A stretch of DNA of 64,000 nt from Magnetococcales bacterium (GTDB taxonomy: Bacteria > Pseudomonadota > Magnetococcia > Magnetococcales > Magnetaquicoccaceae), in the NCBI GenBank assembly GCA_015231915.1, contig JADGAR010000007.1, positions 27,337-91,336 on the forward strand, read 5' to 3'. The notes below the pieces were generated by a model. The model was not told the origin of the DNA, searched no databases, and saw only the letters and a program-made list of their open reading frames with translations. Both the position numbers and the translations under genes were made by a program. Positions 1-9,626 of the stretch are shown piece by piece (the stretch's first letter is position 1; each line of letters opens with the position of its first letter).

Positions 1-1522
1 AGTAGCGCAGAAAATACCAGGAGGACTCCATGAAGGTGTCCATGGTGTCGGTTTCTCTTGCCGCAGCCTGGCCGCAGCGGGGACAGGGAACATCCTTCCA
101 TGTGGGATGGCGCACCAGTGGATTGCCTGGTTGACCGAGCAGATCGACGACATCCTCGGGCAGCCGCACCGGGAGGTCTTGCAGAGGCACCGGAACCACC
201 CCGCAGGATTCACAATGGACAAAAGGAATCGGATTGCCCCAGTAGCGCTGTCGGGAAATCCCCCAGTCGCGCAGCCGATAGTTGATGGTGGCGCGACCGA
301 TCCCCTCGCTGGCGAAGCGTTCGGCAATTTTCTGCTTGGCCGATTCGTTGTCCAGGCCGTCGAAGGGACCGGAGGCGGTCAGGATGCCGGGGCCGGTATG
401 GGCGGCGGTCATGCTGGCCGGGTCGAGGGGGGAACCCGGGGGTTGGATCACCACCCGGATCGGCAGGCCGTGGGCGCGGGCGAACTCGAAATCGCGCTGG
501 TCGTGGGCCGGGACCGCCATCACCGCGCCGGTGCCGTAACTCATGAGCACGAAATTGGCGATGAAGATCGGCACCGCCTCGCCGGTGAAGGGGTGTACGG
601 CGCGCAGGCCGGTGTCGAAGCCCTTTTTCTCCATGCGTTCCAGGACCTCTTCGCTGGTGCCGCTCTGCTGGCACTCGGCGATGAAGGCGGCGGCAGCGGG
701 ATTCTCCTGCGCAACCTGCCTGGCCAGGGGGTGTTCCGGGGCGATGGAGCAGAAGGTCACCCCCATGATGGTGTCGGGCCGGGTGGTATACACCGGGAGG
801 GTCTCGCTGCGGCCCGCAATGGCGAAAGAAAACTCCACCCCGTGGCTTTTGCCGATCCAGTTGGTCTGCATGACCCGCACGGTTTCGGGCCAGCCGGTCA
901 GCTTTTCGATATCGGCGAGGAGTTCATCGGCGTAGTGGGTGATCTTCAGAAACCATTGAGAGAGTTCCTTGCGCTGCACCAGGGCGCCGCTGCGCCAGCC
1001 GCGTCCGTCGATCACCTGCTCGTTGGCCAGCACGGTGTGGTCCACCGGATCCCAGTTGACCAGGGACTTCTTGCGGTAGACGAGGCCCTTTTCGTACAGC
1101 TTGAGAAACAGCACCTGCTCCCAGTGGGCATATTCGGGGTCGCAGGTGGCGAACTCCCGCTCCCAGTCGTAGGCCAGCCCCATGGATTTCAGTTCCTGGC
1201 GCATGGTGGCGATGTTGCGATAGGTCCACTCCTGGGGATGGGTCTTCTGTTGGATGGCGGCGTTTTCCGCCGGCATGCCGAAGGCGTCCCACCCCATGGG
1301 TTGCAGGACATTGCGGCCCAGCAGGCGCTGTTGGCGGGCGATCACGTCGCCGATGGCGTAGTTGCGCACATGGCCCATGTGAATCCTGCCGGAGGGATAG
1401 GGAAACATGACCAGCAGATAAAATTTTTCCCGTTGCGCATCCGGGACGGCCCGAAAACTCTTTTCGGTCTCCCAGAGGCGTTGCCACTTGGCTTCGACGG
1501 CTTGAGGGTTGTATTTTTTCAT
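1..1522 (-). CDS. leuS: Leucyl-tRNA synthetase, N-terminal part (runs off the window)
   Basis: Charges tRNA-Leu with leucine in the cytoplasm (class I aminoacyl-tRNA synthetase). Reading the minus strand from ATG at 1522 gives [14 protein letters not shown], then the HIGH-type signature [11 protein letters not shown], the [12 protein letters not shown] segment, and the CP1 editing-domain motif [12 protein letters not shown]. Two Cys pairs (HCESCG and CPRCG) flank the [12 protein letters not shown] region, as in bacterial LeuRS. About 507 codons are present; the KMSKS loop and the anticodon-binding part lie outside the window. It starts four bases after the stop of the merR-type gene upstream, so the two may share a transcript. 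The upstream Shine-Dalgarno is weak. The identification is firm. Confidence 0.97.
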   Translation of the reverse strand, partial: MKKYNPQAVEAKWQRLWETEKSFRAVPDAQREKFYLLVMFPYPSGRIHMGHVRNYAIGDVIARQQRLLGRNVLQPMGWDAFGMPAENAAIQQKTHPQEWTYRNIATMRQELKSMGLAYDWEREFATCDPEYAHWEQVLFLKLYEKGLVYRKKSLVNWDPVDHTVLANEQVIDGRGWRSGALVQRKELSQWFLKITHYADELLADIEKLTGWPETVRVMQTNWIGKSHGVEFSFAIAGRSETLPVYTTRPDTIMGVTFCSIAPEHPLARQVAQENPAAAAFIAECQQSGTSEEVLERMEKKGFDTGLRAVHPFTGEAVPIFIANFVLMSYGTGAVMAVPAHDQRDFEFARAHGLPIRVVIQPPGSPLDPASMTAAHTGPGILTASGPFDGLDNESAKQKIAERFASEGIGRATINYRLRDWGISRQRYWGNPIPFVHCESCGVVPVPLQDLPVRLPEDVVDLLGQPGNPLVRHPTWKDVPCPRCGQAAARETDTMDTFMESSWYFLRY

Positions 1523-1526
1523 TTTT

Positions 1527-2042
1527 TCAATGGTCCGGGTTGACGGCGGTCGAGGCGAAACCGTGATCGAGTCTCCAATCTACCACACATCCTTCGGCAG
1601 CGGCAACCGGCTGGCTCGCCTCGCCGTGACAGGGACAGGGAGCGCCACGGGCGGCATCGTCGAGGGAACGGAGGATGCCGCACCTGCCATTGGTGCGCCG
1701 CTGGGCGCACGCCCCGCGCAACAGGAGCAGTTGCTCCTTGAGGAGCGCCATGGCAACGAGTTGCCGTTCCACCTGGGCGATTTGCAGGTCCAGGAGGTCA
1801 TTCACCCCCGCGCAATCCCCGTCCGGATGGCGGCGGAAGTCCAACAACTGGCGGATCCCGGTCAGTTTCATCCCCAGAGAGCGGCAGTGTCGGGCGAACT
1901 GCAACGTTTCCAGATGGTGCGGGCCGTAGGCGCGATAGCCGGAGGCGTCGCGTTCCGGTACCTCAAGCAACCCTTCCCGTTCGTAATAGCGGATGGTTTC
2001 GACCCCGCAACCCGTTCTTTTCGCCAGTTCTCCGATGCGCAT
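1527..2042 (-). CDS. MerR-family heavy-metal regulator, CadR/PbrR type
   Basis: Metal-responsive activator of the MerR family, predicted to sense Cd(II), Pb(II) or Zn(II) and switch on the divergent P-type ATPase. The N-terminal winged helix is clear ([25 protein letters not shown]), followed by the dimerisation helix. The metal-site cysteines fall at about residues 77, 112 and 121, closely matching the three-Cys pattern of PbrR/CadR; the C-terminal CPCH cluster is also seen in that group. At 171 residues it is slightly longer than usual because of a C-terminal tail. It is transcribed away from the ATPase, with the shared operator between them, and runs almost directly into leuS. Which metal is the true inducer cannot be read from the sequence. 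Confidence 0.9.
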   Translation of the reverse strand: MRIGELAKRTGCGVETIRYYEREGLLEVPERDASGYRAYGPHHLETLQFARHCRSLGMKLTGIRQLLDFRRHPDGDCAGVNDLLDLQIAQVERQLVAMALLKEQLLLLRGACAQRRTNGRCGILRSLDDAARGAPCPCHGEASQPVAAAEGCVVDWRLDHGFASTAVNPDH

Positions 2043-2087
2043 CGATCATGCCTCGCAAAAAAAATGCACGGCTGCCAAAAAAACCGC

Positions 2088-2118
2088 TTGACCCTGTAGC
2101 CGCTACAGGGTGTGCAAT
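2088..2118 (+). promoter_or_regulatory. MerR-type promoter and operator for the metal ATPase
   Basis: A -35 box TTGACC (2088-2093) and a -10-like box TGCAAT (2113-2118) are separated by 19 bp, the overlong spacer typical of MerR-activated promoters. The spacer carries a perfect inverted repeat with 10-bp arms around one central base (2091-2111, arms ACCCTGTAGC and GCTACAGGGT). This closely resembles known pbr/cad operators. It lies between the divergent regulator and the ATPase start at 2165. Confidence 0.88.
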
Positions 2119-2164
2119 GGTGGCACGTTCTTTTCCGCCAGGCAACCTCATCGAGGATGGAAAC

Positions 2165-4366
2165 ATGTCCGCCACCCCCCCGACCACCGCATGTTGTGCC
2201 GGTCCCTGCGCCAATGCCGCGTCCGCAACGCCACTCCCCTTGCTGCCGCGCCTGAATGGTGAGGAGCGCATGGTGCTGCGGGTCTCCAAGCTGTGCTGCC
2301 CCACCGAGGCGGAACTGATCCGCAAGGCGCTCGGCGGCATGGGAGAGATCGTTCAACTGGATTTCGATTTCATCCGACGCGAGTTGATCCTGATGCATCG
2401 CGGCGCGAGCCGGACGGCCATCCACGCCGCCTTGCGGGCCGTGGACATGGAACCGGACGCTGCAACCGACGAAAAAACCGCCTTTCCCGCAGCCACCGGC
2501 ATCTCCCGCCATGAGTGGCTGATGACCGGCCTGTCCGGAGCGGCGGCCCTGGGTGCGGAGTTGCTGGTGTTCGGGGGGATCGAGGAAACCTCGCCGTGGA
2601 TCGCCGGCCTGGCCCTGGCCTCGATCCTGACGGGAGGCACCGGCACCCTGAAACGGGGCTGGATCGCGTTGCGGAATCTCTCGCTCAACATTCACTTCCT
2701 GATGAGCCTGGCGGTGGTGGGGGCGATGTCGATCGGCCAGTGGCCCGAGGCGGCCATGGTGGTGTTCCTCTTCTCCCTGGCCGAGCGGATCGAGGCGTTG
2801 TCCATGGACAAGGCGCGCAACGCCATTCGCGGGTTGATGGCCCTGGCCCCGGAAACCGCCACCATCCGCGACGACACCGGCAATTGGCACACCGTGCCTG
2901 CGGCTGCCGTCACGGTGGAAAGCGTGGCGCGCGTCAAACCGGGCGAACGCATCGCCCTGGATGGCATGGTCCTGACCGGTCGTTCCGATGTCAACCAGGC
3001 CCCGATCACCGGAGAAAGCGTGCCGGTGGCCAAGGAGCCGGGCATGCCGCTCTACGCCGGTTCGATCAACGGCGCCGGGGTATTGGAATACCGGGTCAGC
3101 GCCGATTTCCGGCACTCCACCCTGGCGCGGATCATCGACACCGTGCAGGATGCCCAGGCCAAACGCGCGCCCATGCAACGTTTCGTGGAGCGGTTCGCCA
3201 GTTATTACACCCCGTCGGTGGTGGGAATCGCCACGTGGATCGCCCTCGCCCCACCCCTGCTCTCCGGGGCCTCTTTCACCACCTGGTTCTACAATGCCCT
3301 GGTGATGCTGGTGGTGGCCTGTCCCTGCGCCCTGGTGATCTCCACCCCGGTGACCGTGGTCAGCGGGCTGGCCGCCGGGGCGCGACGCGGGATCCTGATC
3401 AAGGGGGGGCTGTACCTGGAGCAGGCCCATGCCTTGAAGGCGGTGGCCCTGGACAAGACCGGCACCCTGACCCACGGACGGCTGGCAATGACCGATTGCA
3501 TCGTCCTGGGGGGCCACGACCGGGAGCGGGTGCTGCGTCTGGCCGCCAGTCTGGAGGCCCACTCCGAGCATCCGGTGGCCGCTGCCATCACCGCAGCCTG
3601 GGACAAGGCGCGACCGTTGCTCCATGTCCGTGACTTCGCGGCCCTGCCCGGCAGGGGCGCGCAGGGCACCATGGCGGGCGAAAGATACAGCATCGGCAAT
3701 CATCGCCTGCTGGAATCGCTCGGCCTGTGTTGTCCGGAGGTGGAGGAGATCCTGCTGCCCCTGGAACAGGATGAAAAGACGGTGGTGGTGCTGGCCTCCT
3801 CCAGCCAACCCCTGGCGATCCTCGCCGTGGCCGACCGGATGCGGGAACACGCCCCGCAGGCGGTGGCCGAATTGCGCAGGCTGGGGGTGGCGGTGACCAT
3901 GCTGACCGGCGACAACCAGGCCACCGCGCGGGCCATCGCGCGGCACGCGGGCATCGAGGAGGCACAGGCCGAACTGCTGCCCGAGGAGAAACTGGCCGCC
4001 GTGGAGGGGTTGACGGCACGTTACGGCATGGTGGCCATGGTGGGCGACGGCATCAACGACGCCCCTGCCTTGGCGCGCGCCTCCATCGGCATTGCCATGG
4101 GGAGCACCGGCACCGACACCGCTTTGGAGACCGCCGATGTGGCCATCATGAACGACGACCTGCGCAAGGTGGGGGAGTTCGTGCGCCTGAGCCGCGCCAC
4201 CCGGCGGATTTTGTGGCAGAATATCGCCCTGGCGTTGGGGATCAAGGGGGGATTTCTCCTGCTTGCCGGGCTGGGCATCGCCACCTTGTGGATGGCCGTG
4301 CTGGCCGACATGGGCACCAGCCTGCTGGTGATCCTCAACGGCAGACGGCTGCTGCGCTTCGCGTGA
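2165..4366 (+). CDS. Heavy-metal P-type ATPase (Zn/Cd/Pb exporter, P1B-2)
   Basis: Inner-membrane pump that uses ATP to export soft divalent metals. The start at 2165 is chosen because it follows GAGGATGGAAAC and lies downstream of the MerR promoter; an upstream ATG at 2048 would overlap the promoter. The 733 residues hold a Cys-rich N-terminus (CCAGPCAN), a heavy-metal domain in which the usual CxxC is replaced by CCPTE, the actuator domain (ITGES), the transmembrane CPC motif at about 386-388, the phosphorylation motif DKTGT at 430-434, an HP motif (SEHPVA), and MVGDGINDAPAL. The final membrane helix carries K and D residues typical of Zn/Cd/Pb pumps. It is paired with the divergent CadR/PbrR-like regulator. 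ZntA, CadA or PbrA are equally possible names. Confidence 0.94.
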   Translation: MSATPPTTACCAGPCANAASATPLPLLPRLNGEERMVLRVSKLCCPTEAELIRKALGGMGEIVQLDFDFIRRELILMHRGASRTAIHAALRAVDMEPDAATDEKTAFPAATGISRHEWLMTGLSGAAALGAELLVFGGIEETSPWIAGLALASILTGGTGTLKRGWIALRNLSLNIHFLMSLAVVGAMSIGQWPEAAMVVFLFSLAERIEALSMDKARNAIRGLMALAPETATIRDDTGNWHTVPAAAVTVESVARVKPGERIALDGMVLTGRSDVNQAPITGESVPVAKEPGMPLYAGSINGAGVLEYRVSADFRHSTLARIIDTVQDAQAKRAPMQRFVERFASYYTPSVVGIATWIALAPPLLSGASFTTWFYNALVMLVVACPCALVISTPVTVVSGLAAGARRGILIKGGLYLEQAHALKAVALDKTGTLTHGRLAMTDCIVLGGHDRERVLRLAASLEAHSEHPVAAAITAAWDKARPLLHVRDFAALPGRGAQGTMAGERYSIGNHRLLESLGLCCPEVEEILLPLEQDEKTVVVLASSSQPLAILAVADRMREHAPQAVAELRRLGVAVTMLTGDNQATARAIARHAGIEEAQAELLPEEKLAAVEGLTARYGMVAMVGDGINDAPALARASIGIAMGSTGTDTALETADVAIMNDDLRKVGEFVRLSRATRRILWQNIALALGIKGGFLLLAGLGIATLWMAVLADMGTSLLVILNGRRLLRFA

Positions 4367-4512
4367 TCCTTGCCCACAGTCGATTGAAACATAAAAAGGA
4401 TTTGCCTGCCGAAGCGCCATGGACCTTGACCGGACACTCCGATAGGATTACCCTGAACAAAGGTCCCCAACATGAAGACCGGCTTTTTCCACAAGCGAAG
4501 GAGTGGCATGTC

Positions 4513-4782
4513 ATGCCCGTGAATCAGGTCCTGGAAATGGTGAACGAGGCCCTCAAGATCGCCCTGCTCATTTCCGCGCCCATGCTCTTGACCGCGCTGG
4601 TGGTGGGTATCATCATCTCCCTGTTCCAGTCCGTCACCCAGATCCAGGAAATGACCCTCACCTTCATCCCGAAAATCCTCGCCACCTTCTTCGCCCTCTC
4701 CCTCACCCTCCCCTGGATGCTGGAAACGCTCATGGATTATTTCCTGCGCCTCTTCGACTCCATTCCGCGCATGGTCAACTGA
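4513..4782 (+). CDS. fliQ: Flagellar export apparatus protein FliQ
   Basis: Small membrane subunit of the flagellar type III export gate, acting with FliP and FliR at the base of the basal body. The 89-residue protein has two hydrophobic helices and the family pattern VVGIIISLFQSVTQIQEMTL followed by FIPKILA. The ATG at 4513 is preferred over an out-of-frame ATG at 4509; AAGGAG at 4498-4503 gives good spacing. fliR follows 20 bases later. fliP, normally just upstream, is absent: the metal ATPase ends 146 bases before. That gap holds a possible TTGACC promoter (about 4427), so fliQR may have its own transcription start. Confidence 0.96.
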   Translation: MPVNQVLEMVNEALKIALLISAPMLLTALVVGIIISLFQSVTQIQEMTLTFIPKILATFFALSLTLPWMLETLMDYFLRLFDSIPRMVN

Positions 4783-4802
4783 ACCGCCACAGGAGCCGCG
4801 CC

Positions 4803-5597
4803 ATGGATCCGAAGACCATGATGGATCTGTTCGGCTTGACCACCGGGGAACTCGAACGGCTGGCCCTCATCTTCACGCGCCTCTCCGGACTGTTCCTCAC
4901 CGCGCCCTTCTTCTCCCGCAGCATGGGACCGACCCGCATCAAGGTCCTGCTGACCGTCACCCTCGCGGTGGTCCTCTTCCCCCTGGTCCCCCCATGGTCC
5001 GGCGAGGGCAAGGGCGACTGGGTCCCCATGGCCTTCGCGGGCATCACCGAGTTGATCATCGGCGCGGTCTTCGGCATGCTCGTCCACTGGGTGCTCATCG
5101 CCACCCAGGTGGCCGGCAGCGTGATGGGCTTCCAAATGGGCCTCTCCATGGCCATGGTCATGGACCCCACCTCCGGCGTGCAGGAAGGGGTGCTCTCCAA
5201 CCTCCTCTATCTCACCGCACTGATGATTTTCCTTGCCTTCAACGGCCATTACCTCCTGCTGGAAGGGATGGCCCGCTCCTTCGCCACCCTCCCCCTGGGG
5301 GGCGGCCTGCCCCACTCCGAGGATCTCCTCCAGGGCGGCATGGAGATCATGTCCCGCATGTTCCGCTGGGCGATCCTCATCGCCGCCCCGGTCATCGGGG
5401 TCACCACGCTGCTTTATCTCGGCATGGGCCTCATCAACCGCGCCTCGCCGCAGATTCAGGTCTTCTTCGTGGCCATGCCCCTGGCGCAAATCGTGGGGTT
5501 CATCGTCATGGGCCTGACGCTGACCATCTTCAGCCAGGTCATGGTGCGCGAAATGGAGGCCTTCTTCGCCGCCGCCTTTCACGCCATGGGGTTTTAG
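4803..5597 (+). CDS. fliR: Flagellar export apparatus protein FliR
   Basis: Polytopic inner-membrane part of the flagellar export gate. The 264-residue length is normal for FliR. Diagnostic segments include the N-terminal ARLSG-like LIFTRLSGLFLTAPFFS, the region GFQMGLSMAMVMDPTSGVQE, and the C-terminal SPQIQVFFVAMPLAQIVGF, which resembles the conserved P-Q-N/I-V stretch. It follows fliQ closely and is followed after one base by larC on the same strand, so flagellar and nickel-cofactor genes are probably co-transcribed here. flhB, a common next gene, is not present. Confidence 0.96.
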   Translation: MDPKTMMDLFGLTTGELERLALIFTRLSGLFLTAPFFSRSMGPTRIKVLLTVTLAVVLFPLVPPWSGEGKGDWVPMAFAGITELIIGAVFGMLVHWVLIATQVAGSVMGFQMGLSMAMVMDPTSGVQEGVLSNLLYLTALMIFLAFNGHYLLLEGMARSFATLPLGGGLPHSEDLLQGGMEIMSRMFRWAILIAAPVIGVTTLLYLGMGLINRASPQIQVFFVAMPLAQIVGFIVMGLTLTIFSQVMVREMEAFFAAAFHAMGF

Positions 5598-5598
5598 C

Positions 5599-6849
5599 AT
5601 GGGGATGCACATTCATCTGGATCTCGAGGCCGGCATCGCCGGCAACATGTTTCTGGCCGCCTGCCTCGACCTGGGACTGGATCCCCGGGAACTCAGGGAG
5701 GCCCTGCAGGGCCTCGATCTGGCCGGCTGGCACCTGGACATCACCACGGAGCGCCGCGGCGGTCTGCGGGGCCTGCATGTGGATTTTCGCATCCCCCATG
5801 TCCACGCCCACCGGCATCTGGCCCCCATCCTGGCCATGATTCACGCCTCCGGTCTGCCCGAACCGGTCCAACGGCTGGCGGATACCATCTTCACCAAACT
5901 GGCCGAGGCCGAGGCCGTGGTCCATGGCGTGTCGGTGGATGAGGTCCATTTCCACGAGGTCGGGGCCATGGATGCCATCCTGGACATCTGCGGCGCCGCC
6001 TTCGCGGTCTGGAAACTGGACATCACCCGCGTGACCGCCTCTCCGGTGCCCACCGGAACCGGCGTGGTCAACGGCGCCCACGGACGCCTGCCGATTCCGG
6101 TCCCGGCGGTCGTCGAACTGTTGCGCGCCCATCAAGCCCGCCTGCGCCCCGACAACGTGGAGGCCGAACTGGTCACCCCCACCGGTGCGGCCATTCTCGT
6201 CGCCCTGGCCGAGCGGTACGGCCCCGCCGATCTCACCCGGGTGGATCGCATCGGCCATGGCCTGGGCAGCCGCGAACTGCCGGGACGCGCCAATCTTTTG
6301 CGGATTCTGGCCCAGAACGACGCTCCGGCCCCGACCGCCCACCCCGGTTTGTTGCGCGAGCGGGTGCTGGTGCTCTCCTGCCATGTGGACGACATGAATC
6401 CGCAATGGTACGGACCCTTGTGGGAACATTTGGCCCAGGCCGGGGCGCTGGATGTCGCCCTGCTCCCCATGACCATGAAAAAGGGCAGGCCGGGGGTGCG
6501 CATCGAGGTGGTGGCCAGACCCGACCACGAGGAGGAACTCGCGCGCATCCTGCTGACCCATACCACCTCCCTGGGGGTGCGCGTCGATGCCATGGAGCGG
6601 TTCATCCTGCCCCGGGACGAGCGTGAGTTGAAAACCCCGTGGGGGACGGTGCGGGTCAAGGTGGCCGGCGGCATCTGGCGTCCCGAGCACGACGACCTGG
6701 AACAACTCGCCCGGCGTCAGGGGTGGAGCCTGCCGGAGGCCTGGCAGAACCTGGCCCCGGTGCTGGCGCTGGCCGTCGGCAGGCAAACGGGTGGCGAAAA
6801 GGGCGCAACGGGCAGACTGCCCGTCGAGTTCAAACAATATGACTCCTGA
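5599..6849 (+). CDS. larC: Nickel-pincer cofactor biosynthesis protein LarC
   Basis: LarC inserts nickel into the pyridinium dithiocarboxylic acid mononucleotide to complete the nickel-pincer (NPN) cofactor used by lactate racemase LarA and relatives. The protein (416 residues) begins with the family's HLDLEAGIAGNMFLAACLDLG, has the His-rich DFRIPHVHAHRHL stretch, VDEVHFHEVGAMDAI, and SPVPTGTGVVNGAHGRLPIPVPA. In lactobacilli larC is read through a programmed frameshift; here it is one uninterrupted frame. It overlaps larB by 11 bases. No larA or larE is in the window. The role is firm from the family; the client enzyme is unknown. Confidence 0.93.
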   Translation: MGMHIHLDLEAGIAGNMFLAACLDLGLDPRELREALQGLDLAGWHLDITTERRGGLRGLHVDFRIPHVHAHRHLAPILAMIHASGLPEPVQRLADTIFTKLAEAEAVVHGVSVDEVHFHEVGAMDAILDICGAAFAVWKLDITRVTASPVPTGTGVVNGAHGRLPIPVPAVVELLRAHQARLRPDNVEAELVTPTGAAILVALAERYGPADLTRVDRIGHGLGSRELPGRANLLRILAQNDAPAPTAHPGLLRERVLVLSCHVDDMNPQWYGPLWEHLAQAGALDVALLPMTMKKGRPGVRIEVVARPDHEEELARILLTHTTSLGVRVDAMERFILPRDERELKTPWGTVRVKVAGGIWRPEHDDLEQLARRQGWSLPEAWQNLAPVLALAVGRQTGGEKGATGRLPVEFKQYDS

Positions 6850-7606
6850 GTTCCTGCGCGCCCTGTTGACCGCCCTGGCCGGGGGCGAGGTCACCGTGGA
6901 GGAGGCCATGCGGCGTCTGGAGCGCTTTCCCATGGACCCGCTGCAACGGCATGGCCGGGTGGTGGCCCGTCTGGATACCCAGCGCGGGTTGCGGCACGGC
7001 TTTCCCGAGGTGATCCTGGCCGCCGGCAAGCGCTTTTCCCACCTGCGCGCCATCGTGGGCCGGGCGCTGGAACAGGAGGATTCCGCCTTGCTGATCACCC
7101 GTCTGACCCGCAGGCGCATCGCCCGGCTCCGGGCGGAGTTCCCCGCTCTGGAGCATGCACGGGGCACCGGTTGCCTCTTTCGCCAACCGGTGACGGAGGC
7201 CGTACCGACCGGGCTGGTGGGGGTGCTGTGCGCCGGCACCAGCGACATCCCGGTGGCCGAGGAGGCCGCCCTGGTGGCGCGGCTCATGGGGGCCAGGGTG
7301 GAAACCTGGTACGATGCCGGCGTGGCCGGCCTGCATCGTCTGCTCGCCGCCGACGCGCTGTTGCGCGACGCGCGGGTGTTCGTCGTCGTGGCCGGCATGG
7401 AGGGGGCATTGCCGTCCGTGGTGGGGGGGCTGGTGGACAGGCCGGTCATCGCCGTTCCCACCTCTTGCGGTTACGGGGCCGCCCTCGGCGGGTTGGCCGC
7501 CCTGCTCGGCATGTTGAACAGCTGCGCCGCCAATGTCACCGTGGTCAACATCGACAATGGCTTCGGGGCCGGCTACGTGGCCGGCCTGATCAATCGTGGG
7601 TCATGA
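6839..7606 (+). CDS. larB: Nickel-pincer cofactor biosynthesis protein LarB
   Basis: LarB carboxylates and hydrolyses nicotinic acid adenine dinucleotide, the first step of NPN cofactor synthesis. The C-terminal half is PurE-like, with GVLCAGTSDIPVAEEAA, the GVAGLHRLL segment, VVVAGMEGALPSVVGGL and PVIAVPTSCGYGAALGG. The ATG at 6839 lies inside the end of larC, indicating translational coupling, and gives 255 residues, normal for the family. The next gene begins 86 bases later and is unrelated in function. Confidence 0.94.
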   Translation: MTPEFLRALLTALAGGEVTVEEAMRRLERFPMDPLQRHGRVVARLDTQRGLRHGFPEVILAAGKRFSHLRAIVGRALEQEDSALLITRLTRRRIARLRAEFPALEHARGTGCLFRQPVTEAVPTGLVGVLCAGTSDIPVAEEAALVARLMGARVETWYDAGVAGLHRLLAADALLRDARVFVVVAGMEGALPSVVGGLVDRPVIAVPTSCGYGAALGGLAALLGMLNSCAANVTVVNIDNGFGAGYVAGLINRGS

Positions 7607-7692
7607 CGTGGCGTCAGGGCTTGACCATGCCTGCCCGGAGTGCTACCAATGACGCGGACCCGCCATCTTTTTCCAATATCAAGGATTGCATC

Positions 7693-8517
7693 ATGAAACC
7701 TCGCATTGCGCTCGTCATGGCCCTGTCACTCCTGGGGTGGCACACCCTCCCGACCGTTCGGGCTGCCGAAACCGAAACCGCCGCGCCTGCCGCGAAGGCG
7801 TCCAGGATCGACAAATCCGCCGCCCTCAAGACCCCCAAGGAACGTTACAGCTACGCCAAGGGCATCCAGACCGGAGCACAGCTCCAGCAGTTTGGCGACA
7901 GCATGGACATGAAGGCCTTCATGTCGGGATTGCAGGACTTTCTCGGCAACAAGCCTTCCAAATTGACGGAGGAGGAACTCAATCAGGCCAATACCGATTT
8001 CCAGGAAGCGGTCAGGAAGGAAGTGGACAGGAAGCTCAAAATCATCGGGGAACGCAACCAGAAACTGGGTACCGAATTCCTGGCCGCCAACGCGAGCAAA
8101 AAGGGTGTCGTCACCACCCCGAGCGGCCTGCAATACGAGATCCTCAATCCCGGCAACGGCCCCAAGCCCAAGGTCACGGATCAGGTCAAGGTCCATTATC
8201 ATGGCACCCTGCTCGACAACACGGTGTTCGACAGCTCCCTGATGCGCAAAGAACCGCTCACTCTACCCCTGAACGCGGTCATTCCGGGTTGGGCCGAAGG
8301 GTTGCAACTCATGCCGGTGGGGTCGAAATACCGTTTCGTCATCCCCGCCAAGCTGGCCTATGGCAGCAAGGGCGCCCCCCCGAAAATCACCCCGGAGAGC
8401 ACCCTGATCTTCGAGGTGGAACTGCTGGAGATCATCAAGGAGGGCGGCAAGCCCGAGGAGAAAAAGATCCCGGAAGGCAACAAGCAGGAGGAGAAGCGAT
8501 TGCCCGGCAGGTGGTGA
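7693..8517 (+). CDS. FKBP-type peptidyl-prolyl isomerase, exported (FkpA/Mip-like)
   Basis: Periplasmic prolyl isomerase and chaperone. The 274-residue protein starts with a signal peptide (MKPRIALVMALSLLGWHTLP, cleavage near VRAAE), then a helical dimerisation region like that of Mip/FkpA (KERYSYAKGIQTGAQLQQFG), and a C-terminal FKBP domain with TTPSGLQYEIL, VKVHYHGTLLDNTVFDSS, VIPGWAEGLQLMPVGSKY and IPAKLAYG. The tail after the FKBP fold is Lys/Glu rich. The ATG at 7693 is chosen because it immediately precedes the signal peptide. It stands alone between larB and secB. Confidence 0.92.
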   Translation: MKPRIALVMALSLLGWHTLPTVRAAETETAAPAAKASRIDKSAALKTPKERYSYAKGIQTGAQLQQFGDSMDMKAFMSGLQDFLGNKPSKLTEEELNQANTDFQEAVRKEVDRKLKIIGERNQKLGTEFLAANASKKGVVTTPSGLQYEILNPGNGPKPKVTDQVKVHYHGTLLDNTVFDSSLMRKEPLTLPLNAVIPGWAEGLQLMPVGSKYRFVIPAKLAYGSKGAPPKITPESTLIFEVELLEIIKEGGKPEEKKIPEGNKQEEKRLPGRW

Positions 8518-8647
8518 TCCTCTTCGCTCGCGGGCCAACGGCTTGACCGTGCGGCCCCAACGGTAGGAAAATGAACGTCGGAAGAAACGGCGGATCGTAA
8601 GTTGCGGTCCATGATTCCCTCTCAATTTTTTTCGAAAAGGCACCGCC

Positions 8648-9142
8648 ATGTCGGCAGAAGAAGACGAGACCACCCCTCCTTCCCAACAGGAGCAATCCGC
8701 ATTTCATGTGGTGAAACTCTACCTCAAGGACCTCTCCTTCGAGAGTCCCCATCCCCCGGAGATCTTCACCGAAGACCTGGAGCCGGAACTGGAATTCAAT
8801 CTGGAGACCAATTCCACCCGCAAGGGCGAGGAACACTACGAGACTTCGCTGCACGTTTCCGTGAAGGTCTCCAGCCCGGAAAAGGTCCTGTTTCTGGTGG
8901 AACTGACCTACGCCGGTCTGTTTTTGTTGCGGCGCATTCCCCCCCAGCACGTCCCGCCGCTTTTGGGGATCGAATGTCCGAACATCCTCTTTCCCTATGT
9001 GCGGCGCATCGTTTCGGACATGGTGCTGGAGGGGGGATTCAAGCCGGTGGTGTTGGATCCCGTCAACTTCGCGGCGCTCTATCAGCGCAAGCTGCAGATG
9101 CAGCGGGATCAGGCCGCCGGGGAGCCGGAAGCGGAATCTTGA
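8648..9142 (+). CDS. secB: Protein-export chaperone SecB
   Basis: Cytosolic tetrameric chaperone that keeps preproteins unfolded for SecA. The 164-residue protein shows the family pattern IYLKDLSFE-like [17 protein letters not shown], the beta strands around [21 protein letters not shown], and [23 protein letters not shown] with DPVNFAALY near the end. Its last 34 bases overlap the end of queF on the other strand. A possible promoter with TTGACC and TAGGAA boxes lies about 80-100 bases upstream, though the spacer is short. SecB is found essentially in Proteobacteria, which helps place the organism. Confidence 0.97.
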   Translation: MSAEEDETTPPSQQEQSAFHVVKLYLKDLSFESPHPPEIFTEDLEPELEFNLETNSTRKGEEHYETSLHVSVKVSSPEKVLFLVELTYAGLFLLRRIPPQHVPPLLGIECPNILFPYVRRIVSDMVLEGGFKPVVLDPVNFAALYQRKLQMQRDQAAGEPEAES

Positions 9143-9483
9143 CCCCGCTGCGCCTGCTCATGATGGGCCGTCACCACGGTGGTGATGCCGCCGCGCACGT
9201 TGAAGGTCCCGGTGACGGTCATGGAGCGGGGCTGCACCGCCGCCACGAGGTCATCCAGAATGCGGTTGGTGACGGCCTCGTGAAAGGCGCCCTGATTCCG
9301 GTATCCCCACAGATAGAGCTTGAGGGATTTCAATTCCACGCAGAGCCGGTCCGGCACATAGAGGATGCGCATGACCGCGAAGTCGGGCTGGCCGGTGCGT
9401 GGACACAGGCAGGTGAATTCGGGCGCGGTCATTTCGATCTGGTAGTCGCGTTCCGGATTGGGATTGGGGAAACTTTCCAACAT
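9109..9483 (-). CDS. queF: NADPH-dependent preQ0 reductase QueF
   Basis: Reduces 7-cyano-7-deazaguanine (preQ0) to preQ1 in queuosine synthesis. The 124-residue protein is the short, unimodular class. It has the active-site segment [13 protein letters not shown] containing the nucleophilic Cys, and the QueF motif [20 protein letters not shown] that binds NADPH. The C-terminal VRGGITTVV is also typical. It converges on secB with a 34-base overlap and diverges from the cNMP-GGDEF gene. No other queuosine gene is nearby. Confidence 0.96.
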   Translation of the reverse strand: MLESFPNPNPERDYQIEMTAPEFTCLCPRTGQPDFAVMRILYVPDRLCVELKSLKLYLWGYRNQGAFHEAVTNRILDDLVAAVQPRSMTVTGTFNVRGGITTVVTAHHEQAQRGQDSASGSPAA

Positions 9484-9626
9484 GGCGTCACCTCGATGGA
9501 GTGGAGAAACGCTTCGACTACCATGATTCCGCCAATCTTCGCAAGAGGTGTCATTATGGCATCGATGCTGCTATAAACCGGTACTCAACCCTCTCACGAG
9601 GAAATTTTTGCCCGAGAGACCGCGCC

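Noticed and set aside
1868-4420. Very long minus-strand frame opposite the metal ATPase
   Set aside because: Antisense frame created by GC-rich codon bias; the plus strand carries all P-type ATPase motifs.
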